Assembly (NCBI RefSeq): GCF_900114535.1
Contig: NZ_FOTK01000027.1
Location: 1-64,000 of the forward strand
DNA: 64,000 nt
Direction: 5' to 3'
DNA from: Methylobacterium pseudosasicola
Lineage (GTDB): Bacteria; Pseudomonadota; Alphaproteobacteria; Rhizobiales; Beijerinckiaceae
Positions within the stretch are counted from its first letter, which is position 1. Every line of letters starts with the position of its first letter. The position numbers and the translations under genes are program-made. Shown here in pieces: positions 18,061 through 26,313 of this stretch. The notes beneath the pieces are model-generated. The model was not told the DNA's origin. It did no database searches and was given only the letters and a program-made list of their open reading frames with translations.

Positions 18061-18606
18061 GTGTCCGCATCCGATCGCGCGCCCGAAGGCGGCAGGCGCC
18101 CGGCCAACGCCAACGCCAAGGTCATGCTCTACGTCGCGCCGTCCGTTCATAAGGCCATGGCGCAGGTCGCCCTCGACGAGGACCGATCGACGAGCTCCGT
18201 TTACGTCGAGGCGGCCCAGGCCTTCCTGGAGGCACGCGTGAAGCGGGCCGCGCCGGAGCATGCGGCCGGGGTGGTCCCAGGGGCCTCCACCGTTACCGAA
18301 CTTGCGGAGGCGATCGAGCGTCAGGGCAGGCGCATCGAGGAGCTCCATGCAGCGATCGGCCTCGGTCGGGGCGCCCCGCCGCAGGGCGATCGACCGCCCG
18401 CCGGGACGAAGGCCGCCGAGGCCATGCGGGTGATCCTGGGGATCGTGCGGGCGGCCGGGGCCCCGGGCCTCTCAAGCCTGCACCTGGGCGCGGCGATCCG
18501 CGCGGCCGGCCTCGTGCCGGGGACGGCCGAGACCGCCAAGGCCGTCCTGAACGGGGCCGGGCTCGTTCGGTTCGAGGGTAGGCGGTGGTACGTCGACGGC
18601 GCCTGA
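18061..18606 (+). CDS. Ribbon-helix-helix-like DNA-binding protein
   Basis: 181 residues from a GTG with AAGGAGG 9 bases upstream (a strong site that decides the start). Residues ~15-65 (NANAKVMLYVAPSVHKAMAQ, then DRSTSSVYVEAAQAFLEARV) fit a beta strand plus two helices, the CopG/ParG-type ribbon-helix-helix. A coiled region (ELAEAIERQGRRIEELHAAI) follows, and the C-terminal ~75 residues (AAEAMRVILGIVRAAGAPGL ... VRFEGRRWYV) look like a winged-helix. It may bind the repeated GCTGTCATGCTGGC motif in its own leader. Could be a repressor, antitoxin or partition protein; no partner ATPase is adjacent. Confidence 0.65.
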   Translation: MSASDRAPEGGRRPANANAKVMLYVAPSVHKAMAQVALDEDRSTSSVYVEAAQAFLEARVKRAAPEHAAGVVPGASTVTELAEAIERQGRRIEELHAAIGLGRGAPPQGDRPPAGTKAAEAMRVILGIVRAAGAPGLSSLHLGAAIRAAGLVPGTAETAKAVLNGAGLVRFEGRRWYVDGA

Positions 18607-19291
18607 CGGCCGGCGGGATCCGGTTCGCTGACGCCGGCCGGCGTCATGACGGCAGGGCGGCTTGATCGCCGGTGACGACTGTGCCGAGCGGTAGGCGGAG
18701 CCTCGATATGGGCTGCTATGCTGTCATGCCGTAGGCCTTTGCCGCCGATCGCGGTCGCCTCTCCGGCGACCTTTGGCTTCGGTGCCCCCAATCTCCGACG
18801 GTAAAGGCGAGGCAGGCGCCCGTCCGGCCTGGCCATGACGAGCTGCCGCCGGGCCATCGTCATTCGCGGCCCCAATCGGGAAGGCCCGGGATGGACCGGA
18901 CCGGTGACGGGCGCGACGCGGGCTGATCCGACCATCGCCGTGATACGGCGCGATCGTCGCGCACTCGGGGCGCGCATGCCTGCCGGCATCGGCCGGCCCG
19001 ACACGGGCGCCCGCGCGGCGGCCACGGACCGAGCCCCCGCCGCCCCGCCTCCCGCGTCCAAGGGTGTCTGATCGCCCCGATGCGCCATCGTCCGGTCCGG
19101 TTGCAGGCGGGCCCTTCGGCGACACCGTTCGGGATCGCCGGTCGATGCCCGCGCAGGTCAGTCGCCCCCCAAAGGGCAGGGCAGGGCCATGCCTTACCTG
19201 GACGGTGCCGCCTGCGACCGATATCCCCTCTCGCTCCACGGCGCGGGCGCCCTGGGCAGCCACGTCACCCCGTACGGGCAGGAACTTGTCG
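18607..19291. other. Intergenic, GC-rich
   Basis: No supported gene in 685 bases. Holds only a partial copy (18720-18730) of the motif found upstream of the ribbon-helix-helix gene. The next gene has GGCAGGAA shortly before its ATG. Confidence 0.4.
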
Positions 19292-20029
19292 ATGGCGATC
19301 GGGCCGGAAGGAATCCAGGGTCCCGCGCAGATCGAGTTCCGCTTCCATCGGGACGGCAAGCCATTGGAGCTTGATGGTCTCATCGATCGGACATTCCGGA
19401 TCGAGCGCTTCAGGGGCCTCGTGCAGGCGACCGTCGCCTTCGGCTTCTGGTTGCAGGACATCCCGGCCTTCACCGACAGGGGCTGGCTGCTGGCTCGCCG
19501 ACATCTTGAGGACTTGCGGCTTCTGGAGTCCGGGTTGCGGCACCATGATGTCGCGGCGGTCGCGCTTCATCTGATGGCCACGGAAATCGCCTCCGGGGCC
19601 GATGAGGACTGGCCGTACGTTCCCCGCCTGCGCTTCGACTTCGTCGGCGCGTATCGCCTGAACCCGACCGGCTTCAGGTTCCAGGTCCATGGGGCGCCGT
19701 ACGCCCTGCTCATCCTGGCGGGGATCTGCGGTTGCACCGCAGCCTACAAGGAGATGAACGCCGTCACCTGCGAGGAGCTGGTCCATGCGGCCGAACGCGA
19801 ACAGATCGCCGGGCTGGAAAGGATGCACCGTCGCGAGGGGCGTTGGACGGCGAGCCTCGCCGAGAGCCACGAGCGCGTCGTCCAGTCATCCAGGCTGGCG
19901 ACGCGGGAGTGCCACGTGCTCTTCCCGGACGTAGACATCGACATCTCGTTGACCCCACGACCCCACTTCGAGGTCAGGATCAAGCAGCGCCCCGAGAATC
20001 CGACGCAGCATCCGGTCCCCGGGCGCTAG
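19292..20029 (+). CDS. Hypothetical protein, 245 residues
   Basis: Not recognised. Start at MAIGPEGIQGPAQIEFRFHR (a TTG two codons earlier is possible). Mixed alpha/beta: IEFRFHRDGKPLELDGLIDR, a helical centre with LARRHLEDLRLLESGLRHHD, an aromatic strand region (YVPRLRFDFVGAYRLNPTGF) and a hydrophobic stretch (YALLILAGICGCTAAYKEM) that may be a buried helix rather than a membrane span. The end is charged and probably disordered. Its 3' end overlaps a convergent gene by 144 bases. Confidence 0.55.
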   Translation: MAIGPEGIQGPAQIEFRFHRDGKPLELDGLIDRTFRIERFRGLVQATVAFGFWLQDIPAFTDRGWLLARRHLEDLRLLESGLRHHDVAAVALHLMATEIASGADEDWPYVPRLRFDFVGAYRLNPTGFRFQVHGAPYALLILAGICGCTAAYKEMNAVTCEELVHAAEREQIAGLERMHRREGRWTASLAESHERVVQSSRLATRECHVLFPDVDIDISLTPRPHFEVRIKQRPENPTQHPVPGR

Positions 20030-20461
20030 GGGTGCCGAGGGCTTCGAGGAGCGCCCCGGACAGGGGTAGGGCCGGCCGAAGCCCCGCCGCGCCTCCCGCC
20101 CTTCCGCTCTTCCGCTCTTCCGCCAGGAGAGCCACTGATGGATGTCCGGCACCGACCTGATCGATCCGTCAGCCGCCGGATGATCGGCGGTCCGGTGGTC
20201 ACCCTCGATGAAGGCCTTCAGCTCCTCCTCGTCGATGAGGCCGCGGCTCGCCAGGTACTCCACGACCGCCCCGAGCGACTGGACCGTGCGAGCCGCGCCC
20301 CGCTCCAGGCAGGCGGCGACGATATCTTCCTGGATCGCCAGCCTCATCTCCAGGTGCTTGACGCGTTCTGCCAGCGCCTCGGTCAACGCGGGGACCGCGG
20401 CAGGGGCGCCCGCGTTTCCGGGATCGGGGCGATCGGAAAGGGAGGCTTGAGGTCGGGGCAT
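19886..20461 (-). CDS. Hypothetical protein with coiled-coil region
   Basis: 191 residues. The first ~90 are convincingly protein-like: LTEALAERVKHLEMRLAIQE, GAARTVQSLGAVVEYLASRG and LIDEEELKAFIEGDH. The remaining 100 are arginine/glycine-rich and overlap the convergent gene, so the C-terminal half may be wrong or the gene may be frameshifted. No known domain. Confidence 0.4.
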   Translation of the reverse strand: MPRPQASLSDRPDPGNAGAPAAVPALTEALAERVKHLEMRLAIQEDIVAACLERGAARTVQSLGAVVEYLASRGLIDEEELKAFIEGDHRTADHPAADGSIRSVPDIHQWLSWRKSGRAEGREARRGFGRPYPCPGRSSKPSAPLAPGDRMLRRILGALLDPDLEVGSWGQRDVDVYVREEHVALPRRQPG

Positions 20462-20886
20462 TCCGAATGGTCACCCGCCGGGCGATTCGCGGCAAGCTCG
20501 AATCTGTCCGACCATCGGTCGCGCCCCATCACGTACGACGTCGCCGATCGCCGCCCGTGCACGGTGGCCTGCATCCGTCGTTCCGCCTTGGTTAAAGGTG
20601 TGGTCGCCGGCATTCCAGGCGCGCGGGCTAAGCTGGTGGAAGCCGGCGGTAGCCCGGCGGTCCGACGGCTCGGGGCAACTCCGGGAAAGGCAATCAGCCG
20701 ACGCCGTCGGCCAACCTGCGTCCGCCCTGTTGCCAGATCGATCGCCGGCCGCGCATCGGCCGCGTGACAGCTAGGCCGGTCGTTGCCGACGCGCCCGCGC
20801 TCGACGAGGGCGGCCGGCCGTGGGATGGGTGAGCCGGCATGGCGTGTCGCTGGCGCGCGCCAGGCGCAGTGCTCTCAGCGAACGCA

Positions 20887-20960
20887 GGAGAGTTGGTAAC
20901 ATCAGAAACCAAGATACTTATGTCTAGAAGGACGTCAGGATCTGATGTTACCAACTCTCC
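20887..20960. repeat. 74-bp element with perfect 20-bp inverted repeats
   Basis: GGAGAGTTGGTAACATCAGA (20887-20906) and its exact reverse complement (20941-20960) flank a 34-base AT-rich spacer. GC content is far below the surroundings. No target duplication is evident on the flanks. Could be a miniature transposable element, a recombination site or a strong hairpin. Confidence 0.8.
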
Positions 20961-21429
20961 CGCGGCACTTGGCGAGCGGTTCGGCGTGTTCGACCAAGGC
21001 GCGGACTGGTTGGATATTGTCCGCCGCATCATCGCGCTGGCCCGCGCGAACGGGGTCTCCAATCCGGGTTCGCGATCCGTACGGTCATTGGAGCGACACC
21101 GAGGGTCCCGACCAACGCTGCGGGATTGATCGTCATTGGACCGATGTTCCAATGGGCCGATTGCAGAAACTGCAGACGCAACCTCTCGCCGGGCAAGGGA
21201 TCGAGGTCGAGAACCAACTGCCACCCATGCCCAAGGCAAACGAAAAGTACGGTTCGCTTTGGGGATGCTCTTCAACCCTCGGGGCGATCGAGATGGGCGC
21301 GAAGCGGCCAACCAAACCTGCACGGGCGTCAGCCGTCTGTCAGGGGTGTGCGGTTAAGTCCACGTCGAGCGGACGGGTTTATTCCGCGGCCAGGCCGTTG
21401 GCATGGTCTGAGGCAGTCGGACGAGGTCG
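20961..21429. other. Intergenic before DUF2252 gene
   Basis: No supported gene, although 20990-21060 retains protein-like sequence in the plus frame and may be a decayed gene. CATTGGACCGATGTTCCAATG near 21133-21153 is a small hairpin, and GTACGGTTCGCTTTGGGG near 21249 resembles the interspersed repeats of the first 15 kb. Confidence 0.35.
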
Positions 21430-22929
21430 ATGGAACGGTCAGCGCAGCCCACGGATACCCCAGCGGCTGCGGTCGGCGAGCAGGAAGCGGTGATCGAAGC
21501 TGCCGAGGAGGCGGTCCTCGAACCCCTCGCGGACTTCCCGCACGTCGACCTGCGCTCGGGCGTCGAGCCGTGGGAGAAGCGTCGCGCCGCCGGCAAGGTC
21601 CTGCGCTCGAGCCTGCCGCACGCCGCCCATGCCAGCCTCAACATCGCCCATAATCGTCCCGACCCGGTCGCCCTCGTCGAGTCGGCGCACGAGGGGCGGC
21701 AACCACACCTTATCCCGCTGCGTGTCGCCCGCATGGCCTCCTCGCCGTTCGCGTTCCTGCGCGGCGCCGCCCAGGTCATGGCCTGGGACCTCGCGCAGGG
21801 CCCGCGCGGCGCGATCGACGTGGTGATGAACGGCGATGCACATATCGCGAACTTCGGGCTGTTCGGCTCACCCCAGGGTGACATGGTGCTCGACCTCAAC
21901 GACTTCGACGAGGTCACGGTCGGGCCGTGGGAATGGGACCTGAAGCGCCTTTGCGCGAGCATCGAGATCGCAGCGCGCGATGCTGACGTCACCCCAGGCG
22001 AACGGCGGCAAGCGGCGCTGAGCGCCGTGGCCGGCTACCAACACACGATGGACGATCTCGCCCCGCGCGGTTCGCTCGACGTCTGGCAGCGCTCGGCGCG
22101 AGCCGAGGACCTCGCCTTCGCTGGCATCGAGATCGACGCGCGGTCGCAAGCCGTGGTGCGCAAGGCCGTCGAGAAGGCGCGGCGGAAGAACAACACGAGC
22201 TTGCTCGATCAGGTGGGCGAGCGTCGCACGGACGGTGGCTGGCGCTTCCGGGAGGAGCCGCCGATCCTCGTCCGCGTCGATGAGGCGACGCGCGAGGCCG
22301 TCACCACGGGCCTGGAGCGTTACGCCGAGACGCTGCCGCGCGAGCGGCGGTTCATGCTCAGCCGCTACCACGTGGTCGACGTGGCCCATCGCGTCGTCGG
22401 CGTCGGCAGCGTCGGCACCCGGGCGTATGTCGCGCTGCTGTGCGGGAACTCGGATCGAGACGTGCTCTTCCTCCAAGTGAAGGAAGCGGTGCGACCGGCC
22501 CACGCGCCGTATCTACGCGGCATGCCCAAGCCTTATGCCGATCACGAGGGCGAGCGCGTGATCTACGGGCAACGCCTCCTGCAGGCCGTGGGCGATCCGC
22601 TGCTGGGGTGGACGAAGATCGAAGGGCGGCCCTTCTACGTCCGGCAGATGAAGAACATGAAGGGTGAGATCCCGGTCTCACGCATGACGGGCCAGTCGCT
22701 CCTGTACTTCTCCCACGCCTACGGCGCCCTGCTCGCCAAAGCCCATGCCCGCACCGGGGATGCGGCGGCGATCGCGGGCTACTGCGGCCATGAAGGCCGC
22801 GCCGACCTGCGCGAGGCCCTGGCCGATTGGTCGATGGCCTACGGCGACCGGAACGAAGAGGACTACCGGATCTTTCGGGAGGCCATCGCGGCGGGCAGGC
22901 TGCGGGCGGCCGGGGATCCTCACCTTTGA
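21430..22929 (+). CDS. DUF2252 family protein
   Basis: 499 residues, the usual size. Diagnostic core GDAHIANFGLFGSPQGDMVL then DLNDFDEVTVGPWEWDLKRL, a pattern that resembles the His-x-Asp/Asn loop and metal-binding Asp of aminoglycoside-phosphotransferase-like kinases. RMASSPFAFLRGAAQVM upstream and YCGHEGRADLREALADWSM near the end are also typical. Biochemical function of the family is not established. The gene stands alone, ending at a hairpin terminator 11 bases after the stop. Confidence 0.93.
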   Translation: MERSAQPTDTPAAAVGEQEAVIEAAEEAVLEPLADFPHVDLRSGVEPWEKRRAAGKVLRSSLPHAAHASLNIAHNRPDPVALVESAHEGRQPHLIPLRVARMASSPFAFLRGAAQVMAWDLAQGPRGAIDVVMNGDAHIANFGLFGSPQGDMVLDLNDFDEVTVGPWEWDLKRLCASIEIAARDADVTPGERRQAALSAVAGYQHTMDDLAPRGSLDVWQRSARAEDLAFAGIEIDARSQAVVRKAVEKARRKNNTSLLDQVGERRTDGGWRFREEPPILVRVDEATREAVTTGLERYAETLPRERRFMLSRYHVVDVAHRVVGVGSVGTRAYVALLCGNSDRDVLFLQVKEAVRPAHAPYLRGMPKPYADHEGERVIYGQRLLQAVGDPLLGWTKIEGRPFYVRQMKNMKGEIPVSRMTGQSLLYFSHAYGALLAKAHARTGDAAAIAGYCGHEGRADLREALADWSMAYGDRNEEDYRIFREAIAAGRLRAAGDPHL

Positions 22930-22939
22930 CGTTACGGGT

Positions 22940-22959
22940 GTGACCGGCAGCCCGGTCAC
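22940..22959. terminator. Hairpin terminator after DUF2252 gene
   Basis: GTGACCGG-CAGC-CCGGTCAC: perfect 8-bp stem and tetraloop starting 11 bases after the DUF2252 stop. It also covers the stop of the small convergent gene, so it may serve both strands. No clear T-run. Confidence 0.65.
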
Positions 22960-23183
22960 TCGGTTATCGTGGTGATCCCCGACGCGGCGGCATGGTCCGA
23001 TCCCGGCTCACCGTCACCCTGGTCGGCGTGCATCGAACCGTAGAGCGTTTTCAGGAGTGCCGAGAGATCTGAGAAGGATAGGCCGGCCTTCTGTACGACG
23101 CGGGTGGCTTCCGACGCTCCGCGATGCATCCGGCGATTGGACCGGGATTGAGCGGCGAGTCGGCCGCGCAGACGGTCGTCCAT
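22956..23183 (-). CDS. Hypothetical protein, 75 residues
   Basis: Not recognised. Arg/Ser-rich start, then an amphipathic helix pair (ASEATRVVQKAGLSFSDLSA, LLKTLYGSMHADQG) and an acidic Gly-rich tail. Placement, convergent with DUF2252 and sharing its terminator, is plausible for a real gene, but there is no independent support. Confidence 0.4.
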   Translation of the reverse strand: MDDRLRGRLAAQSRSNRRMHRGASEATRVVQKAGLSFSDLSALLKTLYGSMHADQGDGEPGSDHAAASGITTITE

Positions 23184-23309
23184 GCTTCACCCCCGCATGC
23201 GCGCCCCCGTCCGCGGGTCTTCCCGAAATCGCCACTCGGCGCGCATCCCATGGACAGGCGTCGTTAAGCGATCCGCCCTACCCTCCGCGCACGTGCGGAA
23301 CAAGGCCCG

Positions 23310-24581
23310 ATGCCTGCGATCGATCTCAAAGACCTCGAACGGATCGTCACATCCAGTCCCGACAGGGACGACCCGGACGAAGGTTATCCCGACCGCCCCG
23401 CATCCTGGTGGGAGGCGGCCACGGATGCTGATTTGATTCAGGCGGTGCGCCGTGCCGCCGCACGAGCCGCTGCCCTCCCCGACCCGGCCCTGGCCGGGCG
23501 AGCGACCGGCACCGGGAGCAAGCCTGGCGAGGCATCCGGGTCGCCCGGCACACCGCTGGACCTCGCGCTGGCGCGCCTCGCGCGGGCGGATCGCTCGCCA
23601 AGGCCCGGGGAGTGGGTCGCGGCGCGCTTGTCGACGTGCCTCCTGCTGCTCGAGGACGGCGACTTTGACGGCGCGCGGCAGATGGCCTTGCAGGCGTCCG
23701 CGATAGCCGGGGGGACCGAAAACGCCGCTGGCGCCCGTACCAAGGACCTGGTCCGCCGGATAGGCGTATGCGCGAGCGCCCTCGGGGAGACCCGACCCCG
23801 CCTGCGGCTCTTCCCGTTGCCGAGGATGGTCGCGAGCGCGATGCCCGTGCCGGAGACGCCGACGCTCGATCGCCTGATGGACCTGGACGGGACCACCACG
23901 AGCTTCGCCGTTTCAGCCCAGCCCGTCGGCACCGGCGACATCGCGCCCCACGTGCTGCCGAATATGTGCGATCGGCACATGGCGGCGGCGGGGGATGCCT
24001 GCAGGCGGGCCCTCGCCGACGCCGCGCATTCCGCCGCTCCGTTGTCGACCGTGCTCCACTGCGTCGGCGCGATCGAAGCCTACGCCAACCTGGCGAGGCT
24101 GTTCCTGGCCGCCGTGGACGATCCGCGGCGCACGCCCCCGGCCGGGTCGGATTGCGAGGCCAACGGAGCCAAGCGTGGGGTTCGGAACCAGGCCGAGGGA
24201 TTGCGCCGGCTCTACCGCCAGCTGTCGGGCGGCGAGCCGATGGACCAGGCGCTCGCCACCGAGGTGAAGCTCCTCATCGAGCTGAGGCACCTGCTGGTCC
24301 ACGCCGACACGAGGTTGGGTGGCGACGCCGCCCCGACGACGCAGCGCACGCGGGACTTGCTGGCCGGGCTGGAACGGTTCGCGACGCCAATGCCGGGACC
24401 GCCCCTCATGATCGACCGTATTCTCACCCCGGGCTTGGCGCTCTGGGCGATCGGCGTGTCGGCTCGGTTGCAGGATGCGTACCGTGCGGCATGGAAAACC
24501 GGGAGGCCGACGTTTCCCGACGAGCGGGAAACCGGCGATGTCCCGCAGGAGCCGGCGCCCCGCCAGATCAACGCGGGGTAG
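23310..24581 (+). CDS. Hypothetical protein, 423 residues
   Basis: Not recognised. Start at MPAIDLKDLERIV. Helical N-terminal part with Ala/Asp-rich linkers, then a C-terminal half of regular helices: LPNMCDRHMAAAGDACRRAL, VLHCVGAIEAYANLARLFL, and EVKLLIELRHLLVHADTRLG. The Arg-His-x-x-x-His of RHLLVHAD resembles the R-x(4)-H motif region of apparent HEPN or abortive-infection helical domains; this is only a resemblance. Overlaps a convergent small gene by 14 bases. Confidence 0.55.
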   Translation: MPAIDLKDLERIVTSSPDRDDPDEGYPDRPASWWEAATDADLIQAVRRAAARAAALPDPALAGRATGTGSKPGEASGSPGTPLDLALARLARADRSPRPGEWVAARLSTCLLLLEDGDFDGARQMALQASAIAGGTENAAGARTKDLVRRIGVCASALGETRPRLRLFPLPRMVASAMPVPETPTLDRLMDLDGTTTSFAVSAQPVGTGDIAPHVLPNMCDRHMAAAGDACRRALADAAHSAAPLSTVLHCVGAIEAYANLARLFLAAVDDPRRTPPAGSDCEANGAKRGVRNQAEGLRRLYRQLSGGEPMDQALATEVKLLIELRHLLVHADTRLGGDAAPTTQRTRDLLAGLERFATPMPGPPLMIDRILTPGLALWAIGVSARLQDAYRAAWKTGRPTFPDERETGDVPQEPAPRQINAG

Positions 24582-24903
24582 CGGACGGCGCCGCATCTGG
24601 ATCCTCGGCTGACCCGGGTTCGTGTCCCGGGGACTGGGCGTCGCCGATCGGCGGCACCGGCCCCGTCGGTGCCCCGGGCGGCGCCGGGATCTCGCGCCAT
24701 TCCGGGCCGTAGGTCAGGAAAAGCCGCCCCTGTCCGGCGACCTGGATCAACCGCCTGTCCGGGTCGAAGAGGACCAGTCCCGGGACCTTGTACACGCTCC
24801 AGATAGTGGCATCCGCGCCAGTCGATTGAAGGTAGCCGGACATCGGCGGCCTTGTCTTGTTCCGCGGCAAGCGGGCGCGGTAGAGGATCGATCGACGTGT
24901 CAT
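24568..24903 (-). CDS. Hypothetical protein, 111 residues
   Basis: Not recognised. From MTRRSILYRARLPRN (a later ATG at MSGYLQSTGADATIW is an alternative). The centre reads as beta strands: TIWSVYKVPGLVLFDPDRRL and IQVAGQGRLFLTYGPEWREI; the tail is Pro/Asp-rich. Convergent with the 423-residue gene. Confidence 0.45.
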   Translation of the reverse strand: MTRRSILYRARLPRNKTRPPMSGYLQSTGADATIWSVYKVPGLVLFDPDRRLIQVAGQGRLFLTYGPEWREIPAPPGAPTGPVPPIGDAQSPGHEPGSAEDPDAAPSATPR

Positions 24904-25653
24904 CTTAGGCCTCGGCTTCGCTCTTCGGGAAGCGTCCGACGGATGGATGAAAGCCACAACGCGGCGATCGCGTCGCGGCCGCTCGGCACCGCGCCGGCGA
25001 CCCTCGCCGGGGGGTGACGGACACGGCCGGCACTTGGGTCGGCGTGGCGGCTCGGCGCCGACGAGCCCGGGCCGCCGGGTTCCCAAGCTGCTCCGACGCA
25101 GCCGATCGAGGGATTCGACCGGCGGATCGACCCCGCTCCCGTTCCGGGGCGGGGGCCGAGCGACGACAGGGGAATCGGCTGGGACAGCTTTCGCGCCGTC
25201 GCGGCGACGGGCGGACCGCACGTTGCCAGCCTTCAGCCGATTCGGCACCGGCTGGTCGACCCCGAACCAGCGCTGGCCGGCAGGGCGCAGTGACACTTCC
25301 ATCATCGGACCGCGTACGCGCTCCCGCCCGGCTCATGCAGGGGGGCGGACAATCGGTCCGGTGGGCCAAGACCGTCATGGACGCACCGCGAAATGCCTGG
25401 TGCGTCCATGACGATCCAAAGGCCCGAAAGCGAGCGTGCGAGAACCGCCGTGGGCAGGTCGGGGCGGCCGTCCTCGACGATATGACCCACCGGCGCGGTC
25501 GGTCCCGCGGTCGCATCGCCCGAGAGACTTCGTGCCGTCCGGACCGTCCGTCCACGCATTCCACAGGCCGCCCGGCGCGGCCCGGTCGACGGCCCGGCGA
25601 TCGATCTATACAATAACGACATCCCTGCATTTTGATCTGGCGACCGCCGCCTC
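24904..25653. other. GC-rich stretch without a supported gene
   Basis: About 750 bases in which every open frame is arginine/proline-rich and low in protein character. It ends where the repeat cluster begins. Confidence 0.4.
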
Positions 25654-25850
25654 GGCTGGCGTCGTCGGCCTGTCGATCGACCGGCCGCCCACCGAGCGCC
25701 GACGCCGTCACGGCGTCCCCCCAACCATCGATCGACCGGCCAGCCGCCGCCCGAGCGGCGGCTGGCGTCGCCGGCCTGTCGATCGACCGGCCCCCCGCCG
25801 AGCGCCGGCGCCGTCGCGACGTCTCACGCCAACCACCGATCGACAGGCCA
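25654..25850. repeat. Palindrome/iteron cluster upstream of recombinase
   Basis: The near-perfect palindrome GGCCTGTCGATCGACCGGCC occurs at 25667-25686 and 25773-25792 inside a ~105-bp imperfect direct repeat. Related boxes TCGATCGACCGGCC (25728-25741) and the inverted CCGATCGACAGGCC (25836-25849) give four boxes at 51-57 base spacing. Between them lies a perfect 11-bp stem with tetraloop (25740-25750 / 25755-25765). Likely a protein-binding array: recombination site, operator or origin/partition-like site. Confidence 0.8.
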
Positions 25851-25942
25851 AGCCGCCATCCGGGCGGCGGTCGAGTCGTGCGGCGGCGGCCGACGCATGT
25901 CCGAACCCGGATTCCCCCCACTGCATCACAAGAGGAGCGATC

Positions 25943-26149
25943 ATGCGCCATGCCCCTTTGAAGGCCATCGACCAAGGGGGGTCGGCGGCCGACGAGACGA
26001 TCATCCTTCATCCGTCCGTGCAGGCTTTCCTGGAGGCACTGGCGGCCTGGCGTTTCCGAAGGGCGGTCGCGGAGGCGGATCGTCGCCCCGGCCCCGATGT
26101 CGCTTCGTCCGGCACGCGGCGCAGCCGACCGGACGGCAGGACCGTCTGA
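25943..26149 (+). CDS. Small hypothetical protein upstream of recombinase
   Basis: 68 residues; AGAGGAG six bases before the ATG fixes the start. MRHAPLKAIDQGG leads into a well-formed helix (HPSVQAFLEALAAWRFRRAV) and a basic tail. No homologue recognised. It lies between the repeat cluster and the recombinase on the same strand and might be a recombination accessory factor (inference from place only). Confidence 0.6.
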   Translation: MRHAPLKAIDQGGSAADETIILHPSVQAFLEALAAWRFRRAVAEADRRPGPDVASSGTRRSRPDGRTV

Positions 26150-26313
26150 TCGTCCGTCGAACCCGCGACTCCCGATATGCAAAGTACTCGTAAATATAAG
26201 ACTGGACTTGTTCCAGATGTTTCGAGATCCATTCTTCGGCCCGACTCGGGCCATGGACAGGCGATCACCCGATCGACTTGTCGCCTCACGGAGTAATCGC
26301 GAGTATCGCCATC

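Noticed and set aside
25654..25850. Possible CRISPR array
   Set aside because: Boxes are degenerate, spaced 51-57 bases with repeated rather than unique spacers, and no cas genes are present.
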